From positions 2,072,501-2,136,500 of the forward strand of contig NZ_CP119967.1 in NCBI RefSeq assembly GCF_029543085.1: a stretch of 64,000 nucleotides of DNA, in the 5' to 3' direction. This DNA is from Pseudomonas sp. A34-9 (lineage in GTDB: Bacteria > Pseudomonadota > Gammaproteobacteria > Pseudomonadales > Pseudomonadaceae). Both the position numbers and the translations under genes were made by a program. Every line of letters starts with the position of its first letter. Position 1 is the first letter of the stretch. A model generated the notes under the pieces. That model was not told the DNA's origin, did not search any database, and saw only the letters and a list, made by a program, of their open reading frames with translations. Shown piece after piece: positions 44,581 through 52,500 of the stretch.

Positions 44581-44875
44581 GACGCTATTCCTTGTAAGAA
44601 AGATGGGCAGACGTTACCCACCGCCGCAGGCCAGGTAAAGCGCCGTGACTGACCCGCCAGTCACCGTTTCACGCCCCATCCAGCGTGGCGAGGCGTTCTT
44701 CTTCTATATAGAAGGGCCGCGCCCACCGAAGATTGGCCGGTTTGCCATGGGCCGTCAGCGGGCGAAATGACTTTTTCTCTTAACCGCATGAAAATTCTGA
44801 AAAAAAGTTTGCCATCGGAAAAGCTTTCGACTACATTAGCGCGCCTCGACAGACAGAACATGTTTGAAGAGATAC

Positions 44876-44965
44876 GGTGAAGTGTCCGAGTGGCTTAAGG
44901 AGCACGCCTGGAAAGTGTGTATACAGGAAACTGTATCGAGAGTTCGAATCTCTCCTTCACCGCCA
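44876..44965 (+). tRNA. tRNA-Ser (anticodon GGA)
   Basis: A class II tRNA with encoded CCA. The acceptor stem is GGTGAAG/CTTCACC, and the anticodon stem CACGC/GTGTG encloses loop CTGGAAA, giving anticodon GGA (reads UCC/UCU). The long variable arm is TATACAGGAAACTGTAT-like, and the T loop is TTCGAATC. A strong terminator follows 12 bases later. Confidence 0.95.
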
Positions 44966-44976
44966 TATTCAGTACG

Positions 44977-45012
44977 CAAAACCCCTGATTTCGAAAGAAG
45001 TCAGGGGTTTTG
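44977..45012 (+). terminator. Rho-independent terminator of tRNA-Ser
   Basis: CAAAACCCCTGA / TCAGGGGTTTTG, a perfect 12-bp stem. Confidence 0.92.
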
Positions 45013-45107
45013 TGGTTTCTGGCGTCTGGATTTTATTGGCAGCGGCGTGAAGTCCGCTTTGAGCCATTACAATCGCGAATTTATTCATCCGTAAAGGGAC
45101 GACATCC

Positions 45108-45428
45108 ATGATCATTTCCACCACTCACGCCATTGAAGGCCGGCAGATCACGGCGTATCTGGACATCGTCAGTGCTGAGTCAGTGCAGGGCGTCAATGTG
45201 ATCCGTGACATGTTTGCCGGTATGCGCGATTTTTTCGGTGGGCGTTCGCAGACGCTGGAGCGGGCTTTGAAGGAGGCTCGTATTCAAGCGACCGAAGAAA
45301 TCAGGGAGAGGGCGCGTGCTTTGCAGGCGGATGCGGTGGTTGGGGTGGACTTTGAGATCAGTATGCCCGGCGGGAAGGGCGGGATGGTTGTTGTGTTTGC
45401 AACGGGTACGGCGGTGAAGTTGCGTTGA
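45108..45428 (+). CDS. YbjQ-family (UPF0145) heavy-metal-binding-like protein
   Basis: 106 aa. The sequence IISTTHAIEGRQITAYLDIVSAESVQGVNVIRD, RALKEARIQATEEIRERARALQADAVVGVDFEI and MVVVFATGTAVKL follows the YbjQ family from start to end. Members form pentameric rings and are annotated as putative heavy-metal binding on structural grounds only. AAAGGGACG precedes the ATG. Single gene. Confidence 0.93.
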   Translation: MIISTTHAIEGRQITAYLDIVSAESVQGVNVIRDMFAGMRDFFGGRSQTLERALKEARIQATEEIRERARALQADAVVGVDFEISMPGGKGGMVVVFATGTAVKLR

Positions 45429-45449
45429 GTTTTGGTCCATAGGCTTGTG

Positions 45450-45476
45450 AGCCCATTCAAAAGTCGAATGGGCTCT
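45450..45476. terminator. Bidirectional terminator between convergent genes
   Basis: GAGCCCATTC-N7-GAATGGGCTC, a perfect 10-bp stem between the YbjQ gene and the minus-strand gene at 45487. Confidence 0.75.
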
Positions 45477-45486
45477 TGGTCGGCGA

Positions 45487-45771
45487 TTAGCCCTGCGGCT
45501 TGAGGATCACCAGGCCTTTATCGTCATACGTCAGCGGCGTGTCGATGGCGACAAGCGGCGGCGTGTCGGAGGGTTGACTCGGTTGCACCGGCTGGCTCGG
45601 ATGGTAAATGACGCCAGGCTGCAAAACTGGCGTATCCGGGCCCGGATTCTTAATGGTGATTTCACCGGAAGCGATCTTGTCCTTAAGTTTTTCCGCCCCG
45701 GCTTTGCCGGCTGCGATTTGTTCGTCCGTGAGCTTTACGACGGGTAGATTCGGGAATCCATTGATTTGCAT
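45487..45771 (-). CDS. Small Pro-rich hypothetical protein
   Basis: 94 aa from the ATG at 45771 (MQINGFPNLPVVKL), with GGAGAG upstream. A short helix (DEQIAAGKAGAEKLKDKIAS) is followed by a Pro/Ser/Gln-rich disordered stretch (HPSQPVQPSQPSDTPP). No signal peptide or membrane segment. Family not recognised. Confidence 0.65.
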   Translation of the reverse strand: MQINGFPNLPVVKLTDEQIAAGKAGAEKLKDKIASGEITIKNPGPDTPVLQPGVIYHPSQPVQPSQPSDTPPLVAIDTPLTYDDKGLVILKPQG

Positions 45772-46010
45772 GTTCTCTCCATGAGGTTCATTTGCATGAG
45801 AAAGGGCAACGGCCTGTCTCCAGGATTCTTTAGCGATAGGGGACTAACGGTTCATCGAGGTGTTTAATTTTTGTCGGCCATTCGTCGGGCATTGGCGGAT
45901 CTGAATCACAAGTCCACTAATGACCGGCTAGTCTCAAAAGCCTTGGAGGTCGATATTTTTTCAGGCAAAAGGGTTTTGCCGGTGTTGACCTGTTGCGAAG
46001 GGGCGAGGGT

Positions 46011-46199
46011 ATGACTGAGCCGTATATCGAAGATGATGGTGCTGAATTTTCCTTCAATAACTGCGTACGGTGCGGCCAGACCGAGTATCAGGCAGGCTTT
46101 GGCGAGGATCCGGTGCAGACCGGCAAGATCAAGTCCACGGCACCTAAAGGACCAAAGGCAAAATTTTTGCCCAGGGTCACCACGCGATCCAGAAAATAA
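46011..46199 (+). CDS. Small hypothetical protein with CxxC
   Basis: 62 aa from an ATG at 46011 closely preceded by GAGGGT. Acidic N-terminus, one CVRCG motif and a basic C-terminal tail (KGPKAKFLPRVTTRSRK). A terminator (46209-46237) follows at once, which supports a transcript ending here. Function unknown; coding status uncertain. Confidence 0.45.
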   Translation: MTEPYIEDDGAEFSFNNCVRCGQTEYQAGFGEDPVQTGKIKSTAPKGPKAKFLPRVTTRSRK

Positions 46200-46208
46200 T
46201 CGTTCTCT

Positions 46209-46237
46209 GAAAACCCCGTTATCCAGCGGGGTTTTTT
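46209..46237 (+). terminator. Rho-independent terminator
   Basis: AAACCCCGTTATCCAGCGGGGTTTTTT, hairpin with T6 tail, 10 bases past the preceding frame. Confidence 0.88.
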
Positions 46238-46352
46238 ATGGCTCAACGATCAAGGAAATGTCCTACAGAAGCTTGTGTGGATGTCTCTGGTTTTCACAAA
46301 CTTTTCACGTCCGTCGAAGTAGGGTGAAGCCATCCGTTAGAAAGCAAGTCTC

Positions 46353-46381
46353 CAGCCCGTCTCCCCAGCGGGCTTTTTTTT
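46353..46381 (+). terminator. Rho-independent terminator-like hairpin next to the IS
   Basis: AGCCCG-TCTCCCCA-CGGGCT-TTTTTTT without a visible gene directly upstream (46238-46352 holds none). The IS is inserted 7 bases beyond; the hairpin may belong to a small RNA or a lost gene. Confidence 0.6.
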
Positions 46382-46440
46382 GCCTGTTGTCTCGTCCTGG
46401 ATAAGGTTTACACCTTCTGGCTTTTTATCAGGAAGGTGCA

Positions 46441-46836
46441 ATGGATACGGGCGCAAAACGTAGTCAGCGCGATTACACGCTGACTTTTAAATTGTCGGTT
46501 GTCGACCAAGTAGAAAAAGGCGAGTTGAGTTATAAAGAGGCTCAACGGCGTTATGGGATTCAGGGTCGATCGACGGTGTTGGTCTGGTTACGCAAGCATG
46601 GTCGACAAGATTGGAGCCAAGGCGCCTCCATTCGTACGCAGAGGACTCGACCGATGGACGAGCCAACTTTGCCTTTGACCCCCGAGCAGAGAATCAAAGA
46701 GCTTGAGGAGCAACTGGCACTAGCAAATCAGAAAGCCAAATTCTTTGAAGATGTGGTTGATGTCTTGAAGAATGACTACGGCGTATCCATTGTAAAAAAG
46801 CGGCCCGGCAAGTCGTTGCGCAAACCCAAACCCTGA
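46441..46836 (+). CDS. IS3-family transposase OrfA
   Basis: 131 aa. The helix-turn-helix (YTLTFKLSVVDQVEKGELSY, then KEAQRRYGIQGRSTVLVWLRKHG) binds the IS ends. A leucine-zipper-like helix (RIKELEEQLALANQKAKFF) follows. An A6G slippery run at 46793-46799 near the 3' end allows a -1 frameshift into orfB, giving the OrfAB transposase. Confidence 0.92.
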   Translation: MDTGAKRSQRDYTLTFKLSVVDQVEKGELSYKEAQRRYGIQGRSTVLVWLRKHGRQDWSQGASIRTQRTRPMDEPTLPLTPEQRIKELEEQLALANQKAKFFEDVVDVLKNDYGVSIVKKRPGKSLRKPKP

Positions 46837-46859
46837 GTGTCAGCAGGGCTTGCCAGTTT

Positions 46860-47666
46860 ATGGGGATCAGTCGCCAAGCCTTTTACAAGCGTGATCGCGT
46901 CTATCGGGCGCGAGTCGATCAAGATCAGAAACTCATCAAGTTTGTGCAGGCAATCCGAGTGCGCCAACCCTGCATTGGCGCACGCAAGCTCCAGTCATTG
47001 ATGCACGCGGAGCGTGAGAAACCTGAGTTGCATGTTGGCCGGGATCGCTTGTTTGAAGTGCTGCGCGAGCACCGGCAGTTGGTTCGCAGGAAACGGGCCT
47101 ATCACAAGACGACCGACAGCCATCATCACTTTCGCTGCCATCCCAATCTGCTAAAGCCAGGTCCGCAGCAAGTCGTTGCAACCGGTCCGGAACAGGTCTG
47201 GGTGGCCGATATTACTTACCTGTCCACCCAGCGTGACGATCCGGTCTACCTGAGCCTGGTCACAGATGCCTTCTCAAGAAAAATTGTCGGTTATCACGTG
47301 CATGGCAGCCTGCATGCCGACTCGGTGGCCCAAGCCTTACGCATGGCGTTAAAGGCACGTCGAACACGTCAGAAACTGGTCCATCACTCGGATCGAGGAG
47401 TCCAGTACTGCTCGGCGCTGTATCAAAAGCTCCACGCCAAGCATGGCATCACGTGTTCGATGACGGATGGCTACGACTGCTACCAAAACGCCTTGGCAGA
47501 GCGGGTCAACGGCATCTTGAAAACAGAACTATTACTCCACCGGCCGACAGACTTGGCGCAAGCGGAGCAAATGGTGCGACAAGCGATCCTGATCTACAAC
47601 CAGGAACGCCCGCACCTGTCCTTAAAATACAAAACGCCCGATGCGGTGCATCGGGCGTTGGGGTGA
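46860..47666 (+). CDS. IS3-family transposase OrfB (DDE catalytic subunit)
   Basis: 268 aa counted from the ATG at 46860; the frame is open upstream to the A6G run in orfA and is in the -1 frame. The DDE residues are visible: Asp in VWVADITYLSTQ near residue 115, Asp in LVHHSDRGVQYCS near 177, and Glu in NALAERVNGILKTELL near 213, followed by the usual HLSLKYKTPDAVHRALG C-terminus. Expected to be functional as OrfAB. Confidence 0.93.
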   Translation: MGISRQAFYKRDRVYRARVDQDQKLIKFVQAIRVRQPCIGARKLQSLMHAEREKPELHVGRDRLFEVLREHRQLVRRKRAYHKTTDSHHHFRCHPNLLKPGPQQVVATGPEQVWVADITYLSTQRDDPVYLSLVTDAFSRKIVGYHVHGSLHADSVAQALRMALKARRTRQKLVHHSDRGVQYCSALYQKLHAKHGITCSMTDGYDCYQNALAERVNGILKTELLLHRPTDLAQAEQMVRQAILIYNQERPHLSLKYKTPDAVHRALG

Positions 47667-47834
47667 AACAGGTGTAAACCTATTTCAGGACTAGACATGT
47701 CATAAAACCTTTTCCAGAATCGCTGTCCAATCGGCGCCGAGTGCGCGAGGGCCTCTGATTTTGGCTGGACTTTTGCGCGGCGCCGGCATTAAATCCCGGC
47801 CCTTTTTGTCATCCCAATTGTTGAGGTTTTCGTC

Positions 47835-48206
47835 ATGCGTTTAACACTGCCCGCTCTGGTTCTGGGGCTTCTGGTTGCTCAAGGTGCAATGGCTGCCGGT
47901 GATGGCACCGCTGCGCTGGGCGGTGGTCTGGGTGGCGCGCTGGGGAATGTCGTCGGCCAGAAAATGGGCGGCAGCACGGGCGCAGCCATTGGCGCTGGCG
48001 TAGCAGGCGCGGCGGGCAGCGCAATGGCTGCGCGCAAGGGTAGCCGGACTAAAGCGGCCATTGGCGGCGGTGTCGGTGCAGCCGGTGGTTCGGTGATCGG
48101 CAACAGCCTGGGCGGCAGAACCGGCGCCACCATTGGTGCAGGCTTGGGCGGTGCGGCTGGTGGCGCAGTGGGCAGCAATTTGTCCAAAGGTCACAAGCGT
48201 CACTGA
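47835..48206 (+). CDS. Exported glycine-zipper protein (first copy)
   Basis: 123 aa. The signal peptide MRLTLPALVLGLLVAQGAMA is cut at AMA-AGD. The mature part is almost all Gly/Ala zipper (GGGLGGALGNVVGQKMGG, AAIGAGVAGAAGSAMAA, AAGGAVGSNLS), a pattern that inserts in or lines membranes, and ends KGHKRH. It is about two-thirds identical to the next gene, so a tandem duplication. A terminator separates the two. Function unknown; such proteins are outer-membrane or periplasmic. Confidence 0.85.
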   Translation: MRLTLPALVLGLLVAQGAMAAGDGTAALGGGLGGALGNVVGQKMGGSTGAAIGAGVAGAAGSAMAARKGSRTKAAIGGGVGAAGGSVIGNSLGGRTGATIGAGLGGAAGGAVGSNLSKGHKRH

Positions 48207-48222
48207 GACTGATCGTTTGTCA

Positions 48223-48253
48223 GAAAAAGCCCGGCTTGATGTCGGGCTTTTTC
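48223..48253 (+). terminator. Rho-independent terminator between the glycine-zipper genes
   Basis: AAAAAGCCCG-N9-CGGGCTTTTT, 17 bases after the first copy's stop. Confidence 0.9.
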
Positions 48254-48343
48254 ATGGCTGAACGTTTTTCCCGTTCGCGTCTCCAATCTCACATAGGCCC
48301 TTGTCAGGGCAGACTGTCCCGCTTTGGGAACTGTGAGGTTCAT

Positions 48344-48763
48344 ATGCGCTTGTCATTATCTGCACTGTTTTTCGGTTTGCTGGTAGCACAAGGGGCGATG
48401 GCCGCCGGGGATGGTACCGCCGCTGTGGGTGGCGGCTTGGGCGGCGCGCTCGGCAATGTGGTCGGTGGACAACTCGGTGGCAGTACTGGCGCGGCGGTAG
48501 GTGCGGGTGTTGGCGGCGCGGCCGGCAGTGCCGTCGGGGCGAATAAACGCAATCGAACCGAAGCCGCCATTGGCGGTGGTCTCGGCGCGGCGGGCGGCTC
48601 GGTCGTCGGCAACAGCCTCGGCGGCTCTACCGGTTCGACCATAGGCGCAGGCTTGGGTGGTGCGGCGGGTGGTGCGGTCGGCAATAACCTGGGTGACGAT
48701 GGTGGCTCTCATTCGGGTGGTGGTCACAAGCACAAGAACAAGCATAAAAACCGCCATCATTGA
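48344..48763 (+). CDS. Exported glycine-zipper protein (second copy)
   Basis: 139 aa from the ATG at 48344 (MRLSLSALFFG), with GTGAGG upstream. Signal peptide and zipper core match the first copy (AGDGTAAVGGGLGGALGNVV, AAIGGGLGAAGGSVVGNSLG). The C-terminus differs: a His/Lys-rich tail (SGGGHKHKNKHKNRHH) that could bind metal or nucleic acid. Own terminator at 48779-48803. Confidence 0.87.
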   Translation: MRLSLSALFFGLLVAQGAMAAGDGTAAVGGGLGGALGNVVGGQLGGSTGAAVGAGVGGAAGSAVGANKRNRTEAAIGGGLGAAGGSVVGNSLGGSTGSTIGAGLGGAAGGAVGNNLGDDGGSHSGGGHKHKNKHKNRHH

Positions 48764-48778
48764 TGGAGGGTTAAACGG

Positions 48779-48803
48779 AAACCCGGCGTTTTGCCGGGTT
48801 TTT
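48779..48803 (+). terminator. Rho-independent terminator of the second glycine-zipper gene
   Basis: AACCCGGC-GTTTT-GCCGGGTT-TTTT, 15 bases after the stop. Confidence 0.92.
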
Positions 48804-48885
48804 TGTATTTGCTCGTCAGACTCTGGAACGATTGGCTGTAGGGCTTTTCGAACGTCATACACTCCACGAGATCACGAGGTTTGCC

Positions 48886-49053
48886 ATGACTCCCGAAACT
48901 GAAGGCAAGGAAGAGAAGGGCCCGAGTGGACTGCCGTATATCAATGATCCGGGGAATGAAGATCCGGGGTCGTTGATGGATGATGCGACAGTGCCGTTGA
49001 ATGATTCGGATGAGGCGGATATGGAGTATGAAGAGGATGAGGATGAGCAGTGA
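48886..49053 (+). CDS. Small acidic hypothetical protein
   Basis: 55 aa from the ATG at 48886 (MTPETEGKEEKGPSG), with CGAGGT upstream. Highly acidic and probably disordered, ending DMEYEEDEDEQ. It has a terminator hairpin at 49099-49118. No recognised family. Confidence 0.6.
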   Translation: MTPETEGKEEKGPSGLPYINDPGNEDPGSLMDDATVPLNDSDEADMEYEEDEDEQ

Positions 49054-49098
49054 ACGATGGGCAGCACCAGTTTTTATCACACGCATTTAGTATTTTCT

Positions 49099-49118
49099 GG
49101 GCCTAAATTTTTAGGCCC
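49099..49118. terminator. Terminator hairpin between convergent genes
   Basis: GGGCCTAA-ATTT-TTAGGCCC, perfect 8-bp stem between the acidic ORF and the immunity gene. Confidence 0.75.
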
Positions 49119-49145
49119 TTTGAACGGCGCTAGACCAGTGCTGGC

Positions 49146-49520
49146 TCAGAATAAGACATCAATTCTCTGCGCAGTGATCTTCACGAACTGCCCATTGAGA
49201 TGCGGATAATCGAAGTGAATATCCTGATCTGAAAATTCAATAATTGAACGGAAAATGTCGTCTTCCATGTAACCGTAAATGTCACACGAAAAACCCTTGT
49301 CGAGCATTTCGATACGGGCTTCTTCATTCTCTATTTTTACGATATCTAATTCTTCAGGTAAGACCATTTCGAACTCAACCTCGTAGTTTTTGCCAACTTC
49401 AATGACAGGCGGGCAGTAACCTGCGAAACATTTGATGTTGACGCCTTGAATGTTGAGCACGATCAGCTCTTCGATGATTGGGTCAATTTCAATAATTTGT
49501 ACGAGATATTTCTTAGTCAT
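49146..49520 (-). CDS. Predicted immunity protein for the Rhs toxin
   Basis: 124 aa, acidic (EIDPIIEELIVLNIQG, MLPEELDIVKIENEEAR), AT-rich, soluble. Its ATG overlaps the end of rhs by 8 bases, the normal position of an immunity gene that neutralises the toxin encoded at the Rhs C-terminus. No family recognised. The AT-rich composition matches the toxin tip and contrasts with the Rhs core, as for exchangeable toxin-immunity modules. Confidence 0.78.
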   Translation of the reverse strand: MTKKYLVQIIEIDPIIEELIVLNIQGVNIKCFAGYCPPVIEVGKNYEVEFEMVLPEELDIVKIENEEARIEMLDKGFSCDIYGYMEDDIFRSIIEFSDQDIHFDYPHLNGQFVKITAQRIDVLF

Positions 49521-52500
49521 ACGCCGGTCTCACTGTTTTATCTTGTCCCTGACCATTTATGGTTCGCCAAAATTCTTTACCGCTCTTGGAGTGCAACGTT
49601 GTAATTTCGTTATCCTTGTTAGTCCCTACAAAAGCGAATTTTGCATCTCCTTTTCGATTATTTCCCATAAAAAGAAAAAAGCCTGAACGACGTTCTCCCT
49701 TGTAAGAATATTCCACACGAGTCCCCTGACTGACAACGTCGCGAGCTATCTGTAAATACTCCTCTTTATGCTCAGCCCTGAACTCGGCACCGTGTTTTTC
49801 AAAATGCCCAGCAAGCTTCTCGTCACTACCAAAATCCTTTGGCAGTGTTTTTGGCGCCGGGACCTTGGGCTCTCCTTTATCAACAACCGAGTCTTTAGCG
49901 GCACCCGGCACCTCACAACCCGGCTTATTCGGCGGCGGACAGTTCGACGTCAACCCCAACGGATCCACCCACCCCGTCGGATTCGGCACGTACTGGTACT
50001 GATTCAGCCCACCGGCCAACTTGATCGGATCCGGCGTCAGATACCGCCCCAGCCGCGGGTCGTAATACCGATGGCGGTTGTAATGCAGCCCGCTTTCCCC
50101 ATCGAAATACTGCCCCTGAAAGCGCAGCGGCTGGTTCAGGTAGTCCTCGCCGGCCAGGGTCAGCGCGGCGACTTTGCCGTAGGCGTCGTATTGCGCGGAC
50201 CAGGCGATGGCGCCGCTGTAGTCGGTGAGTTCCTGCGGGGTGCCGAGGTGGTCGAGTTGGTAGTAGAAGGGGCAGGCTTTTTGCGGACCTTTGCCGTCGA
50301 GCAGCGCGAGGGGGCGAAAGGTGCCGGGTTCGTAAACGTAGCTGCGGTATTCGCGTTCGCTGCTTTCGGCGACGAGCTGGTCGCCTTGCCAGAAGAATTC
50401 GGTGGTTTCGCCGTCGACGGTTTTGCTGATGCGCCGGCCGAAGGCGTCGTACTTGTAAGACGCGGTCTGGCCGTCGGGGCGGGTCAGGCCGATCAGGCGG
50501 TGCTGGCAGTCGTAGCGGTATTCGGTGATGAGGGTTTGCGCGCGGCCACGGCGTTCGCGGATCAGGTTGCCGAAGGCGTCGTAGTCATAGTGGCGGTCGC
50601 CCTGCATCAGCAGGCGATTGCCTTTGATCTGGCTGGGGCCGGGGCGGTCCTGCATCAGCAGGTTGCCGGCCGGGTCGTGGGCGAAGGATTCCGGCAGTTC
50701 GTCGCGCGAGTGGCGTACGCGGATGAGGCGGTCGAGGGCGTCGTAGCCGTAGGTGCGCTGGCCGTGGCGGCTGTCGGCGATGTGCGCGAGATTGCCGTTG
50801 GCGTTGTAGGCATAATCGCGGCGGTACAGCGCAGCGCGCTGATGGCCTACGGCATGGGCGAGTAATCGTCCCTGTTCGTCGTACGAATATTCGCTGAGCA
50901 GCAAACCCTGCTGGCGTTGCAGTTCGCGTCCGCACTGGTAGACGTGGCGGGTCAGCGGTGCGCCGTTGAGGTCGATGCCGGTCAGCGCGCCGCCCTTGGC
51001 GTGGTGGTAGTCGAGCAGACTGTTGTCCGGCAGGCGCATGCGCTTGAGCTGGCCGCAGGCGTCGTAGCGGTAGCGCAGAGTGCCCCAGCCCTGATGTTCG
51101 GTGATCAAGCGGTCCTGACGGTCGTATTCGAAGGCCAACGGGTGTTGCTGGCCGTCGTCGAGGCCGATCAAACGGCCCAGGCGGTCGTATTGATAAGAAA
51201 CCTTGGTGCCGTCGGGCAGGGTCTTGACCTGCAGGCGCCCGGCAGCATCGCGCTTATAAGCGGTGACCAAACAAGAGCCGTCATCACCGAACTCGGTCTT
51301 TTCCAGCAGATGGCCGTTGAGGTCATAGGCATACGCGGTACGGCGGCCATCAAAACCGCTTTCCTGACGAATCAGCCCGGTCGGCGTGTAGTCCAGCCGA
51401 TACTTTTCCCCCGATTCGTTTTCAATCTCGGTGAGCAGCAGTTGCGCATGGTCGTAGCGGTACTGCACTTGCGTGCCGTCAGGGTTGATCCGCCGCGAGA
51501 CCAGGTGCAGGTCATCGTCATATTCATAACGAGTAATGCGCCCCAGCTCATCGCGCTCGGCAGTGACCTGACCGTAGGCGCCGTAGCTGTAGGCGCGGGT
51601 GCTGCCGGTAGGAAATGTCGTCTGAATCAGTCGGCCGACGGCGTCCCAATGCTGACGGGTGACCGCACCGTGTTCATCGGCGGTGGTGGTCCGCCGCCCC
51701 AGCGCATCGTAGGAAAAACGCCGTACGCCTCCGTCGGGCAAGGTCTCTTCAATGAGTTGGCCGAGGGCATTCCAGACCAGCCGATGGCGACTGCTGTCCG
51801 GATAGCGGATCGACAGCAACTGGCCACGGGTGTCGTAGTAGTAATGGGTGACCTGACCCTCGGGGTCGACCGCTTCGGTGACATCGCCTTCGGCATTGCG
51901 CCGGTAGATCCACACCGCGTCGCCACGCGAACGCCGATGCAGGAAACCGTTGCGATACTCGTAGGACGTGGGCGCGTCCTCCGGTGGAATCAGCGCGATC
52001 AGCCGTCCGACCTCGTCATAGCGGTACTCGGTGACCGCGCCCAAGGCATCCTGCTCGGCGATCAAACGCCCCGAGGAGTCATAGGCCTTGAGCTGTTCGC
52101 CGCCATCCGCCTCGACCTTGCGCACCAGCCGCGCACGCTCGTCGTGAACGTAAGTTTCTTCGGTGCCATCGACGTAATGCACCACGACACTGCCGTCATC
52201 GTTCCAGACGTAGCGCGTGTCCATCTGCGAAAACGACGCCCAGTGGCGCACGCGACGCGCAGCCTTGCCGGTACGCTCCCACTCCCAAAAGAAACTCGCG
52301 CCGCCAGCCAGTTGCCGCTGCAGAATCACGTGGGCGTCGTCGTAGTCGTAGCGCTCGCTGTCACCGACGGCGTTAGTCGCTTCGATCAGGTGCTGATAAG
52401 CGTCGTAGCGGTAACTGACCAGCGCTTGTTCAGTCACCCACTCCGCGTGCTGAAAAACCTGGTAATCGACACCAACCAACTGCGCCCGGTCATACCGCAA

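Larger units (their letters stand above)
46388..47697 (+). mobile_element. Complete IS3-family insertion sequence (1310 bp)
   Basis: The ends are imperfect inverted repeats (TGTCTCGTCCTGGATAAGGT at 46388 and the complement TGTCTAGTCCTGAAATAGGT at 47697), each continuing into TTTACACCT. A 3-bp duplication, TGT, flanks both sides (46385-46387 and 47698-47700). It encodes orfA and orfB intact. It is unrelated to the IS3 fragments in the folE element at the sequence level I can see. Confidence 0.9.

Noticed and set aside
44876..44965. tRNA-Ser as an island attachment site
   Set aside because: No integrase, direct repeat of the tRNA 3' end or foreign block is seen next to it; a terminator and backbone genes follow.
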